The notes under the pieces are model-generated. The model had not been told where the DNA came from and did not search any database. It saw only the letters and a program-made list of their open reading frames with translations. Below, in pieces: positions 51,632 through 59,555 of a stretch of DNA of 64,000 nucleotides; the stretch's first letter is position 1; every line of letters starts with the position of its first letter. Both the position numbers and the translations under genes were made by a program. The stretch is from Palsa-504 sp963739615 (lineage in GTDB: Bacteria > Actinomycetota > Actinomycetes > Streptosporangiales > Streptosporangiaceae), in the NCBI GenBank assembly GCA_963739615.1, contig CAVUBD010000016.1, positions 322,406 through 386,405 on the forward strand. The letters are read 5' to 3'.

Positions 51632-51780
51632 CGCTGCCGCAGCAGTCGAAGGCGGCCTTATCGGGGGCTGCCTTCCTGGTAGAGGTGGCTCAGCACCGTC
51701 GCCTTAAAACGGTAGATACCGCGGGTTTTCCGGATGAAGGCGAATTCCGATCGGGGCGGGTCCCTGCTGGTTGCGTGCAC

Positions 51781-52752
51781 CTATCCCCTCCTGCCCTGAG
51801 ATCGGGGTGGGTGGCCTGGGAGGGGCAGGCGCGCTGATGGCGAGGCCCCCGGGTGGCGCGAGGAGATCCGGACCCGCAGCGCCGCCGGCCGGATAGCGAA
51901 CCACAGCGGCGGACTGAGTTCCACCGCCTCGCCGTCAACTCCGGCGTGGACCGGTTCCGGGGCACTGACCTCCAGACGCGGCGCGCTCCAGGCTCGCCCT
52001 GGAGGGCGCGGGCTGTCGCCGGGCGCGTCGACGACGACGATCCCGAGCTGCCCGCCGCCGAGCGTCGGGCGGGTGCCGCGGGCCAGCGGGCGATCAAGCG
52101 CGTAGGGGTTGTTCGACACGAGAACAACGGCGAGATCACGGTGCTCGCGCCCCAGGTCGTCGACCAGGTACAGCGCAGGCGCCTCTGCGCTTGGGCCCAT
52201 CACCTCGGCCGCGGTCTCCAGGAGAGTACGCACCTTGGCATCGCGGTAGGCCGGGCTGCGAACCGCGTCTCCGTAGATCCCCAGCGAGGCGTTGTTGAGG
52301 AATGCGCGGCCGTTCACCTCGGCCATGTCGATCTGGCGCTCGACCCCGTCGGTGAACGCGTCGAGAGCGCCGATCACGTCGTGCCGGTCCACCCCCACGT
52401 CGAGCGCAAAGTGGTTGCGCGTCCCGGCCGGAACGCACACAAACGGGATCCCGTGCGCAGCCGCCACTGCGGCCACGACCGCCAGCGACCCGTCGCCACC
52501 GGCCATCCCGAGCGCATCCGCGCCGGCCGCCACGGCTTCCCCGGCCAGCGCGGCCAGGTCCTGGCCCGCGGCGAGGATGACAGCCTCGATCCCCTTTTCG
52601 CGCGCCCGCTCGGCGACCCGGGCGTGTGCGGCCTTGCCGCCACCCGACCCCGGGTTGACGAACAGCACTGGCCGGCGCGGCGGATCGGCAGGCCGCCAGC
52701 CATAACGGGACAGCTGTCGCTGTGATGGGTTCATCGCGGATGTGGGGAGCAT
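51781..52752 (-). CDS. Diacylglycerol kinase-like lipid kinase
   Basis: 323 aa. DAGK catalytic domain: RPVLFVNPGSGGGKAA at residues 28-43, GMAGGDGSLAVVAAVAAAHG (GGDGT with S for T), VPAGTRNHFALDVG, and later NNASLGIYGDAVRS and VSNNPYAL. C-terminal beta domain to HAGVDGEAVELSPP. Phosphorylates diacylglycerol, sphingosine or a similar lipid. ATG 52716 (MNPSQRQL) may be the true start, since the first 12 codons lack a ribosome site. Confidence 0.85.
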   Translation of the reverse strand: MLPTSAMNPSQRQLSRYGWRPADPPRRPVLFVNPGSGGGKAAHARVAERAREKGIEAVILAAGQDLAALAGEAVAAGADALGMAGGDGSLAVVAAVAAAHGIPFVCVPAGTRNHFALDVGVDRHDVIGALDAFTDGVERQIDMAEVNGRAFLNNASLGIYGDAVRSPAYRDAKVRTLLETAAEVMGPSAEAPALYLVDDLGREHRDLAVVLVSNNPYALDRPLARGTRPTLGGGQLGIVVVDAPGDSPRPPGRAWSAPRLEVSAPEPVHAGVDGEAVELSPPLWFAIRPAALRVRISSRHPGASPSARLPLPGHPPRSQGRRG

Positions 52753-52905
52753 GGACGAATCACGACGCCGGCATCAGGTCCAGGCCACGGTAGCTCTCCA
52801 GCTCTCCGCACCTGGTATCCCCGGGCCTGCGATCCCCGCGGCCGCGGCGACCCGGCCACCCGGCGTTGCTGACGGGGAACGCGGTCGGCGGCATCGTCGC
52901 GGGTG

Positions 52906-53562
52906 TTACCACGTGCCGGTGTCCGGGAGGGGGAGGGCGGCGAGGCGGGCGGCTTCGTCGGCGGGGACGCCGAGCATGCGCAGATCGGCCTCGGCAAGCT
53001 GGTCGACGGTGGCCTCGGTGACGCGCTCCGGGTGCCGCTGGCGCATCCGGAAGAGCCCGAGCATGCCGCCGGCCGCGGCGCTGAGCGCGATCTCGGCATC
53101 GGAAACAGTGAAGCGGCCCGCGGCCTTCCCAGCCTCGATGTCGCTCAGGGCGCGCGGCGCCAGGCCGATGGGGATGTCCAGGACGGCCAGGCCGGCGCCG
53201 GCGAGGAACCCGGCGATCTCCGGGTGGGTCCAGCCCAGCCGCCCGGTGATCCGCGTGCCGACGGCGAACAGCTCCGCCGGGTCGGTGATGCCGGCGCTGG
53301 CGCGGTCGATCAGCTGCCCCCAGCGTTCCAGCACCTCCTCCGAGGCGGTCGCGAACAGCTGCTCCTTGCTGTCGAAGTGGTTGTAGAACGACCCGAAGCC
53401 GATGTCGGCCTCCTCGGTGATCTCCTGGATGCTGGCCCGGTCCCCGCGGCCCTCGGCGATCAGCCGCACGGCGGCGTCGATGAGGGCCTGCCGCGTGCGG
53501 GCCTTACGCCGGTCCAGCCGCGACACCCTCGGCGCGCCGGCTGCCGGTACCGCCTCTGCCAT
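52906..53562 (-). CDS. TetR-family regulator, probable controller of the local regulon
   Basis: 218 aa from ATG 53562, directly behind AGGAGGAG; a longer frame from 53604 is possible but less likely. HTH: RRKARTRQALIDAAVRLIAE and RASIQEITEEADIGFGSFYN then HFDSKEQLF. Ligand domain helices follow (LGWTHPEIAGFLAGAGLAVL, DAEIALSAAAGGMLGLFRMR). A motif ATCATCACTGCTGAT at 53675-53689 sits 112 bases before the start, and two matching copies lie at the hdeD and BON divergent promoters. Ligand unknown. Confidence 0.9.
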   Translation of the reverse strand: MAEAVPAAGAPRVSRLDRRKARTRQALIDAAVRLIAEGRGDRASIQEITEEADIGFGSFYNHFDSKEQLFATASEEVLERWGQLIDRASAGITDPAELFAVGTRITGRLGWTHPEIAGFLAGAGLAVLDIPIGLAPRALSDIEAGKAAGRFTVSDAEIALSAAAGGMLGLFRMRQRHPERVTEATVDQLAEADLRMLGVPADEAARLAALPLPDTGTW

Positions 53563-53674
53563 CATCTCCTCCTCCTGCTGTCCACCTGGCACCTTAGCGG
53601 CCACGCTGGCTGGTCATAGCCCGGCCGCGGCCGCCGCCTGCCGGTCGTTGCTCAGCATCCATCTTAGTGAACCC

Positions 53675-53689
53675 ATCATCACTGCTGAT
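53675..53689. promoter_or_regulatory. Predicted TetR operator at its own promoter
   Basis: ATCATCACTGCTGAT, palindromic ATCAt...aTGAT ends. Shared with 55232 and 63885, including the trailing ACAAGA. Confidence 0.6.
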
Positions 53690-53787
53690 AAGTTGTAACA
53701 AGATTGACTATACCCGATCCGACGCCGATGCACATCTCCGCCACGGGCGTCTGGCTTCGCCGGTTGCGGCGAGGGGGTCCCGCGGGC

Positions 53788-54489
53788 CTACGCCGTGGAA
53801 CGCCGTTGCTCCCCGGGTGCTGCCTGTCCCGCCCGGGCGAGGAGCCGTGCTACCAGCAGGCCGAAGATGAACCCGCCGACGTGGGCGAAGAACGCCACGC
53901 CGCCCCCGTTCGCCGAGGCGCTGAACAGCCCGAAGCTCGCCTCGATGAGCTGGTACAAGAACCACAGCCCGAGGAAGATCCAGGCCGGGATCCGGACCAG
54001 GAAGATCGGGAAGATCCACGTCCGGATCCGCGACCCCGGGTAGAGCACGAAGTAGGCGCCCAGCACGGCGGCGATGGCGCCGCTGGCGCCCAGCTCCGGT
54101 ACCCGCGCCTCAGCGGCCGTGCCGAACAGCAGGGTCATCGCGGCCTGCGTCATCATCGCGGCGAAGCCGCCGGCGAAGTAGAAGACGAGGTACAGCAGCG
54201 GCCCGAAGGCGTCCTCGACGTTCTTTCCGAAGATCGCCAGGAACAGCATGTTGCCCAGGATGTGATCCCAGCCACCATGCAGGAACATGGCAGTGATCCA
54301 GCTGAGGCCCCACGGCTCCGGCCCGTGGCAGGCGTTGTCGACCGTGCACGGGTAGAACGAGGCGTGGTAGACCGCCGTGTTGAGCTGCGGGAGCTCGTAG
54401 AAGATCCACACGGCGAAGTTGGCCACGATCAGCAACACATTGACGATCGGGAACCGTCGTGCGGGGATGCCGTCTGACAACGGAAGCAT
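53788..54489 (-). CDS. Rhomboid-family intramembrane serine protease
   Basis: 233 aa from ATG 54489 (GGGAGG 7 bases upstream). Six or seven membrane helices; LNTAVYHASFYPCTVDNACH loop, WITAMFLHGGWDHILGNMLF (HxxxHxxxN), catalytic Ser in ELGASGAIAAVLGAYFV (GASG) and His in VAFFAHVGGFIFGLLVARLL. The full catalytic dyad is present. Lies between TetR and hdeD on the same strand, likely in the same stress locus. Confidence 0.92.
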   Translation of the reverse strand: MLPLSDGIPARRFPIVNVLLIVANFAVWIFYELPQLNTAVYHASFYPCTVDNACHGPEPWGLSWITAMFLHGGWDHILGNMLFLAIFGKNVEDAFGPLLYLVFYFAGGFAAMMTQAAMTLLFGTAAEARVPELGASGAIAAVLGAYFVLYPGSRIRTWIFPIFLVRIPAWIFLGLWFLYQLIEASFGLFSASANGGGVAFFAHVGGFIFGLLVARLLARAGQAAPGEQRRSTA

Positions 54490-54582
54490 TTCAAGACCTC
54501 CCTCGGCAAGCTCTGCCGCCGGACCGCACGCCGGCACCGGCTCAGTGACACTGAACCAGGCCGGCGATCGGCTTGGCCCAGC

Positions 54583-55152
54583 TCAGGCCGGGTTCGTTTC
54601 CTGGTGAGGGGAGTGTGCCGGCTGCAGGGTCTTGCCGGTGCGGCGCAGCTCGATGCCCTGCACCAGCATCCAGGTCCCGGCGATCAGGTTGAACAGGGCG
54701 AACAGCAGCGCGAGGGTGATCGCGCCGAGGCCGGGGCGGGCGCACAGCACCACGCCGAACGCGATGGTGGCCAGCCCGCCCAGGATGAACATGACCCGGG
54801 TCCCGGCCGGCTCGCCGGAGGCGAAGGCGGCGGAGAACTCGACCAGGCCGGCGGTGATCGCCCATACGCCCACGATCAGCACCAGGACCAGCGCGGTGGG
54901 CCCCGGCCAGGCCAGCGCGATCACCCCGGCGGCCAGGTCGGCCAGGCCGAGCAGCAGGTGCCCGATGACCGGGCCGGCGGTGCGGCTGCTGAACGCCCGC
55001 GCGGCCTGCAGGCCGGCGGCGATGAACGCGTAGACGGCGAACAAGATGACCAGCGCCAGCACGGTGACCGAGGGCCAGGCCAGCGCGATGATCCCGATGA
55101 TCACGGCCAGGATGCCGCGCGCGATCAGGGACGTGCTGAGTGACTTGAACAT
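54583..55152 (-). CDS. HdeD-family acid-resistance-like membrane protein
   Basis: 189 aa from ATG 55152 behind AGAAAGGAAC. Six hydrophobic helices in three similar pairs: LIARGILAVIIGIIALAWPS, LLLGLADLAAGVIALAWPGP, FILGGLATIAFGVVLCARPG. The repeated GxxxIxxGxxxLxxP pattern is the HdeD (DUF308) hallmark. Its promoter overlaps that of the divergent 61-aa gene and contains the predicted TetR operator, with -35 TTGTAA and -10 TACGAT spaced 17 bases on this strand. Confidence 0.9.
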   Translation of the reverse strand: MFKSLSTSLIARGILAVIIGIIALAWPSVTVLALVILFAVYAFIAAGLQAARAFSSRTAGPVIGHLLLGLADLAAGVIALAWPGPTALVLVLIVGVWAITAGLVEFSAAFASGEPAGTRVMFILGGLATIAFGVVLCARPGLGAITLALLFALFNLIAGTWMLVQGIELRRTGKTLQPAHSPHQETNPA

Positions 55153-55219
55153 GACGGTTCCTTTCTTGGTTCGCTGCCCGGCGCTCCGGCGGTGTCCGAA
55201 CCCGGCCGGGCCAGCTCTT

Positions 55220-55250
55220 GACAGCATCGTAATCATAACTGATGATTATT
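55220..55250. promoter_or_regulatory. Divergent promoters with predicted TetR operator (ATCATAACTGATGAT at 55232-55246)
   Basis: Plus strand: TTGACA, 17 bases, GATGAT. Minus strand: TTGTAA, 17 bases, TACGAT. The 15-base operator lies in the spacer of both, so one bound repressor would block both directions. Nearly the same arrangement recurs at 63871-63911. Confidence 0.65.
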
Positions 55251-55291
55251 ACAAGAGTGATCGAGAATTCAGCCTGTGTGAGGAGCCGATC

Positions 55292-55477
55292 ATGACGACA
55301 CAGACCGTCGACGAGGAAGAGCTGCTGGTGCACACCTGGCGCGTGGCACGGCTCACTCAGCTCGGCATCTCCAGGGCGGTGGCCGAGGTCGAAGCCGACC
55401 ACCTCGACTGGCACCAGGTCGCCCGGCTGGTCCAGCACGGCTGCCCCCCGCGGCTGGCCCTGCGTATCGCCCGCTGA
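55292..55477 (+). CDS. Small 61-aa protein, likely regulon member
   Basis: ATG 55292, ribosome site GTGAGGAG. MTTQTVDEEELLVHTWRVAR then LTQLGISRAVAEVEADHLDW and HQVARLVQHGCPPRLALRIA: helical, HTH-like spacing but no known family. A second gene with the same promoter and the same MTT start begins at 63951. Confidence 0.75.
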   Translation: MTTQTVDEEELLVHTWRVARLTQLGISRAVAEVEADHLDWHQVARLVQHGCPPRLALRIAR

Positions 55478-55504
55478 TGAGCGGACCCGTGAAGTGGCCC
55501 GTAC

Positions 55505-55541
55505 GGGACGAACGTCCCTGGCTACCTGGGACCGATAGTCC
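55505..55541. promoter_or_regulatory. Paired DosR/DevR-like boxes
   Basis: GGGACGAACGTCCC at 55505-55518 is a perfect 14-base match to the symmetric part of the DosR box; GGGACCGATAGTCC at 55528-55541 is a second, with one extra central base. A similar pair lies at 63777-63816. They are 184 bases before the coiled-coil gene. Confidence 0.5.
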
Positions 55542-55724
55542 TTGTTTCCCTGATCGCCGGCGAAGACGGTCAACCGCAAACTCACGCGGCCTCCGGCCAG
55601 CGCCGTGTGCCGTGCGCCTCACCAGCGTGAGGGCGCCCGCACGCGGCGGCTCGCTGAGCAGCCTCACGGTCCGGGGCCCGGCAGGTGCGCCCGTTAAGGC
55701 GCCGAACCCCAGGAGGCGGTCGTC

Positions 55725-56018
55725 ATGGGACTTATCAGGAAGGTCGCCAGCATCATGATGCTCGGCGGCGTGAGCAGCCACACCAGGCGCGAGCCGCCGG
55801 GGAAGGCCGAACGGGCCCGGGCGAAGGCCGAGAGAGCCCAGGAGAAAGCCGCGCAGGCCCAGGCCGTGCGGGCCGAGGCTGAGGCGAAGGTGGCCGAGGA
55901 ACAGGCCGCGGCACTCGCCCGTGCCTTGCACGAGGACGAGGCGCACCGGCAAGCGGACCTGAGGGAGGTCGCCGAGAAAGAGGCCGAGGCCGTGCCGGAG
56001 TGGCCACCAGACCCCTGA
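55725..56018 (+). CDS. Coiled-coil 97-aa protein
   Basis: ATG 55725. Short hydrophobic N-terminus (MGLIRKVASIMMLGGVSSHT) then an uninterrupted charged helix (AERARAKAERAQEKAAQAQA, EAEAKVAEEQAAALARALHE) ending EWPPDP. Small 'MGLIRKVxSxxTxGxVxF'-type proteins are common in actinomycetes, function unknown. May be under the DosR-like boxes upstream. Confidence 0.75.
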   Translation: MGLIRKVASIMMLGGVSSHTRREPPGKAERARAKAERAQEKAAQAQAVRAEAEAKVAEEQAAALARALHEDEAHRQADLREVAEKEAEAVPEWPPDP

Positions 56019-56052
56019 CAGCGGCACGGAGGGCGGGGCCCACCTTGACGGC

Positions 56053-56457
56053 ATGGGTCATCATGATGCGGAGAACGACCTGGAACACGCCAGCGACATC
56101 GCCCGGCAGATGGTGGGCCGATGGGGAATGTCACCGGCCATCGGGCCGGTGTCGGTGCTTCCCGCGGCTGGCCAGGAATCGGGCGTGGACGGCGTGGCGC
56201 CGGCCACCAGAGAGCTGATCGACACCGAAGCCCGCCGGATCATCGAGGAATGCTACGAGCAGGCGCTGGCCACGCTGCGCGGCAGCCGGGACCGGCTGGA
56301 CCGGCTGGCACATACCCTCATGGACCGGGAAACCCTGGACGAAGACGAGGCGTACGCCGCAGCAGGCGCCCGCCGCGACACCGCCCCCGCCGCGGTCGCC
56401 CGCGGCGAGGCAGGAGAATCACCGCGGAAACCAGGAATGGCGGTGTCAGGCGGCTGA
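56053..56457 (+). pseudogene. FtsH C-terminal (peptidase M41) fragment
   Basis: ENDLEHASDIARQMVGRWGM, PAIGPVSVLPAAGQ, ATRELIDTEARRIIEECYEQ, ALATLRGSRDRLDRLAHTLM then DRETLDEDEAYAAAG: the helical end of FtsH's M41 domain. The AAA ATPase and the HExxH zinc site are absent. It does start with ATG and runs to a normal stop, so a fragment may be expressed, but it cannot be a protease. It could be a standalone protein shared among relatives. Confidence 0.8.
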
Positions 56458-56805
56458 CGCGGCCGGCGTGCCGACCGGCCGGGCCAGGATCTGGCTGAGC
56501 GCGGCGGTGAGGACGGCCCGGGGGTCGCTGGCGGCGGCCGGGTACCGCCAGGCGACGAACCGGTCCGGGCGGACGACGATCGCGCCGTCGCTGGCGATCT
56601 GCCGGTGGCGCTGCCAGGCGCAGCGCGGATCGTGGTAGTCGCCGTCGAGGTGGCCGATCCGCAGCGCGTCGAGCGGGACATCCGCCTCCGCGGCGAGTTG
56701 CCTGGCCGCTTCGCACCAGGCCTGGCCGTCCTCGCCGGCGATCAGCAGGAACCGCCCCGGCGCGACGAGGTCCTTGACCGGGCGTCGGCGCGCGTAGTCA
56801 CCGGG
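56446..56805 (-). pseudogene. FAD-monooxygenase C-terminal fragment (partial duplicate)
   Basis: Reads VKDLVAPGRFLLIAGEDGQA, EADVPLDALRIGHLDGDYHD and DRFVAWRYPAAASDPRAVLT; about 300 bases (56485-56784) are nearly identical to 59597-59901. This is the thioredoxin-like C-terminal domain of PHBH-type hydroxylases without its flavin domain. It is a recent partial duplication, overlapping the end of the FtsH fragment on the other strand. Confidence 0.85.
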
Positions 56806-56924
56806 CCGGGACCGTATGCCCTCTTGACAACGGGAGCCCTTATGGGTGCCGATGAGCGGGCTCGACATCGCCGTAGTCTGAGGCAGGCGCTTGTGTCGCA
56901 GCAACGGAGAGGAACTGATCTTCC

Positions 56925-57321
56925 ATGACGAGGTACGTGATCGGCCCGGACGTCGCCATTCACCTAGCTGGCGAAGAGGCCGTGATTCCCGACGGACATC
57001 ACATGCTGGCCCCGGCGCTTCTTCGCTCGCAGATGCTGTCACTCCTCTACCAGGCAGTACACCGCGGTGACATGACCAAGGAGGATGCCGAGCGACGCCT
57101 CTTCTACGCGCGCGGGATGCGGATCCGGCTGCACGAAGACCACGATCCTTCAGAACGCGGCATGGAATGTCGCCGACCAGCTCGGGTGGCCTGACACGTT
57201 TGACGCCGAGTACGTCGCTTTGACCCAGCTCGAGGCCGACGCTTTGATCACGCTCGATCGGCAACTCGCCGATGCCCTGAAGGATCTGGTGACTGTCGCA
57301 CCCATCGAGGCGCTGTTCTGA
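56925..57321 (+). pseudogene. PIN-like toxin, one frameshift
   Basis: ATG 56925 with GGAGAGG upstream reads MTRYVIGPDVAIHLAGEEAV, LLRSQMLSLLYQAVHRGDMT, RLFYARGMRIRLHEDH; at about 57142 the frame slips and AAWNVADQLGWPDTFDAEYV, ALTQLEADALITLDRQLADA continue to 57321. This matches an actinobacterial VapC-like family with its C-terminal Asp residues in place. No antitoxin gene precedes it. A TTGACA...TTATGG promoter-like pair lies at 56823-56845. Confidence 0.7.
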
Positions 57322-57584
57322 TCGAAGCAATCCTTGCGAACGATCATGCCACCCGATGGCACTCATCTGCGTAGTGCACGTCGGGTCAGGGCGTGATGCA
57401 GCCGTCTGGCGGCTGGGGCGTCGCTGGACCGGGAATTCGGCCGCGGACCGCTGGCGGGCACGACGACCGGTCACAGGAGGCAGATCCTGAAGGTTGACCT
57501 GGGGGATATCCCGAGTGGCGGCATCACGCTCGGGACGCGCCCTCACGACAGCGCGCTGGGACCAGTCGCCGGGCTTGCACCACC
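57322..57584. other. Non-coding stretch
   Basis: No supported gene. GGGACCAGTC at 57559 resembles half of a DosR-like box, too weak to call alone. Confidence 0.35.
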
Positions 57585-57620
57585 GTCCGTTCGGGTTGAA
57601 TAGATCTTCCTGACGGACCG
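57585..57620. promoter_or_regulatory. CCGTTCGG-type inverted repeat (third of three)
   Basis: GTCCGTTCGG at 57585-57594 and ACGGAC at 57613-57618 around gttgaatagatcttcctg. The centre agatcttc matches that of the copA element. Confidence 0.5.
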
Positions 57621-57713
57621 GAGTGTTACGGACCTCTACCCGGCACCAGCCGTGGGTGCCGAAGGACCCAAAGACCCTCCTACCCGGCGCGCCCGGTCCG
57701 CATAGTCGGGACA

Positions 57714-58021
57714 TGAGCAGATCAGTTTCCTCCGCCTGCGGCCGCGGGGTGACGCTGAAGGACCGGCGGGTGTCCTGGCGCACGGTGCCGACGTTCGCCG
57801 CGGGAGCGCCGGTTACGGCGGCCGGTGCCGTGCTGGTGTGGTGCCGCGGGGCGGCCCAGGCCGACTCGGCCGTCACCGACCGGATGCTGCGGTGGTGGGC
57901 CGGGGGGCGTGGGTGGGCGTCGACGGCCTTGAGCATGTCAGCGCGGCCGGCCCCTGCGTGGTCGTGTCCAATCACCGGTCCGGCCGGAGCCACTACCCCT
58001 GAACGCACGTCAGGTGCCTGA
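57714..58021 (+). pseudogene. PlsC-like acyltransferase N-terminal remnant
   Basis: ATG 57714; SWRTVPTFAAGAPVTAAGAV, then after a slip near 57900 VGVDGLEHVSAAGPCVVVSN and HRSG, the block before the NHxSxxD active site of 1-acylglycerol-3-phosphate acyltransferases. Sequence ends there. Confidence 0.5.
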
Positions 58022-58036
58022 CAAGGCCGGGTACGC

Positions 58037-59485
58037 TCAGATGCCCACCTGGGCCTGCACGCGCCCGGAGGCAACCGCGTCGGCCAGCGCCGTGTGGTCG
58101 CGTTCGGTCTGGTCGGCATAGCTCTCGGCGAAGTCGGCCACGGCCTGGTCGAACTTGTCCGACCCGCCGAGGTAGGCGGCGATCGCGATCCGGTCCCCGG
58201 TCCGGGCGTGCGCGCGGGCGAGGGTCCAGCCGCACATGCGGCCGTAGCCGGTCATCGCGGCGGCGTTCATGCCTACGATCTCGGCGGAGTATTTCCAGTC
58301 GCGCAACTGGCGGAAGTAGAAGTCGGCAGAGCGGCGGCCAGGAGGGGTGGCGCTCTGCCAGCCGAGGAAGATGTCGCTGACGGCTTGCATCAGATGCTGG
58401 CCGGCGACGACACGCTCGCCCTGGTTGCGGTATCCGCTCTGGCCGGCGTAGTCGGCCAGCACCGAGCACTGGGCCTGCTTGGCCTGCAGGAGCAGCGGAT
58501 CGATGCCGTCGTCGGGTTCCATCAGCAAGATCCAGGTTTCGGTGCCGACGCTGCCTACGCCGACGACCTTGCGGGCCACGCGGGTCAGGGCGAATCGCTC
58601 CACCAGCCGGCGCTGGTAGGCCGGCAAGGTCCGCGCGTACCCGCTGAACAGGCGGCGGAGGAACCGGTAGACAGCGTCGACGTCCAGGTGGCCGGCCAGT
58701 TCTTCGAGCGGGACGATCAGCGGCGGGTCGCTGATGATCCGGCGCCGCCCGTCCTTGATGGTCGTCAGTTTCGCCAGCGCCTGCGTGCTGTCCCGCGTGC
58801 GGGCTTTCGCGATCTGAGCCTTGGTCTGGCGCACCGCCTTCTTGGGCATGTCAGATTTGAGCCGGGCGAGGGCGTCTTCGACGTCGAAGCGGGCGTACCA
58901 GACGTTCAGGATCGACATGGCGGCGAATTCCCGCATCGCGGTACGGTAAGCCGCCGCGGTCGCAACGGCGACCCTGCGCCGTTTCCCGGCGGTCAGGCCG
59001 TTCTCGCGGCCTGCCACGGCCATGCTCGCGACCAGCCGCTTGACGTCCCACTCGAACGGGCCGGGCAGCGTCTCGTCGAAGTCGTTCAGGTCGAAGACCA
59101 GCCGCCGTTCGGGTGAGGCGAAGGCACCGAAGTTCAGCAGATGAGCATCACCGCACAACTGCACCCGTAGCCCTGAGGACCTCGTACCGGCCAGGTCGGC
59201 CGCCATCGGCAGCGCAGCACCCCGGTAGTACGCGAACGGCGACACCAGCATCCGCCCGTGGCGCACCGGCACCAGCTCCGGCACGCGGGACTCGGCCTGG
59301 CCCAGGAGCAGGCCTACCGGGTCCCTGGATGCCGCGGCAGCGAAGTCCCGGTGGGACTCCAGCGGGGCTAGCTGGCGTGCCGCCTTGCCTGCCGCGACGC
59401 TCTGCTCACGAGCCGGATGCGCGCCCAGGTCGGCTGTCTTGTGCCCGCCCGTCCCTGGTGAGGCGGGCTTGGTCCGTGCCGCCAC
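58037..59485 (-). CDS. DUF2252 protein (kinase-like fold)
   Basis: 482 aa, normal length. MLVSPFAYYRGAALPMAADL, VQLCGDAHLLNFGAFASPER and VFDLNDFDETLPGPFEWDVK RL are the DUF2252 signature, resembling the catalytic loop (GDAHLxNFG) and metal site (DLNDFDE) of aminoglycoside-phosphotransferase-like kinases. KVVGVGSVGTETWILLMEPD and AGQHLMQAVSDIFLGWQSAT continue the family. Substrate unknown. Monocistronic as far as visible. Confidence 0.92.
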   Translation of the reverse strand: MAARTKPASPGTGGHKTADLGAHPAREQSVAAGKAARQLAPLESHRDFAAAASRDPVGLLLGQAESRVPELVPVRHGRMLVSPFAYYRGAALPMAADLAGTRSSGLRVQLCGDAHLLNFGAFASPERRLVFDLNDFDETLPGPFEWDVKRLVASMAVAGRENGLTAGKRRRVAVATAAAYRTAMREFAAMSILNVWYARFDVEDALARLKSDMPKKAVRQTKAQIAKARTRDSTQALAKLTTIKDGRRRIISDPPLIVPLEELAGHLDVDAVYRFLRRLFSGYARTLPAYQRRLVERFALTRVARKVVGVGSVGTETWILLMEPDDGIDPLLLQAKQAQCSVLADYAGQSGYRNQGERVVAGQHLMQAVSDIFLGWQSATPPGRRSADFYFRQLRDWKYSAEIVGMNAAAMTGYGRMCGWTLARAHARTGDRIAIAAYLGGSDKFDQAVADFAESYADQTERDHTALADAVASGRVQAQVGI

Positions 59486-59555
59486 CTATCGGACGTTAGC
59501 ACCGGGGGCCCGCTGGCGACAGACTGCCATCAGCGCTGCGCAGCACCCGCGCCGG

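Noticed and set aside
56446..58119. 557-codon minus-strand frame ending in the monooxygenase tail
   Set aside because: Only the last 120 codons resemble a protein; the rest is Arg/Pro-rich and crosses a plus-strand PIN gene and a palindrome.
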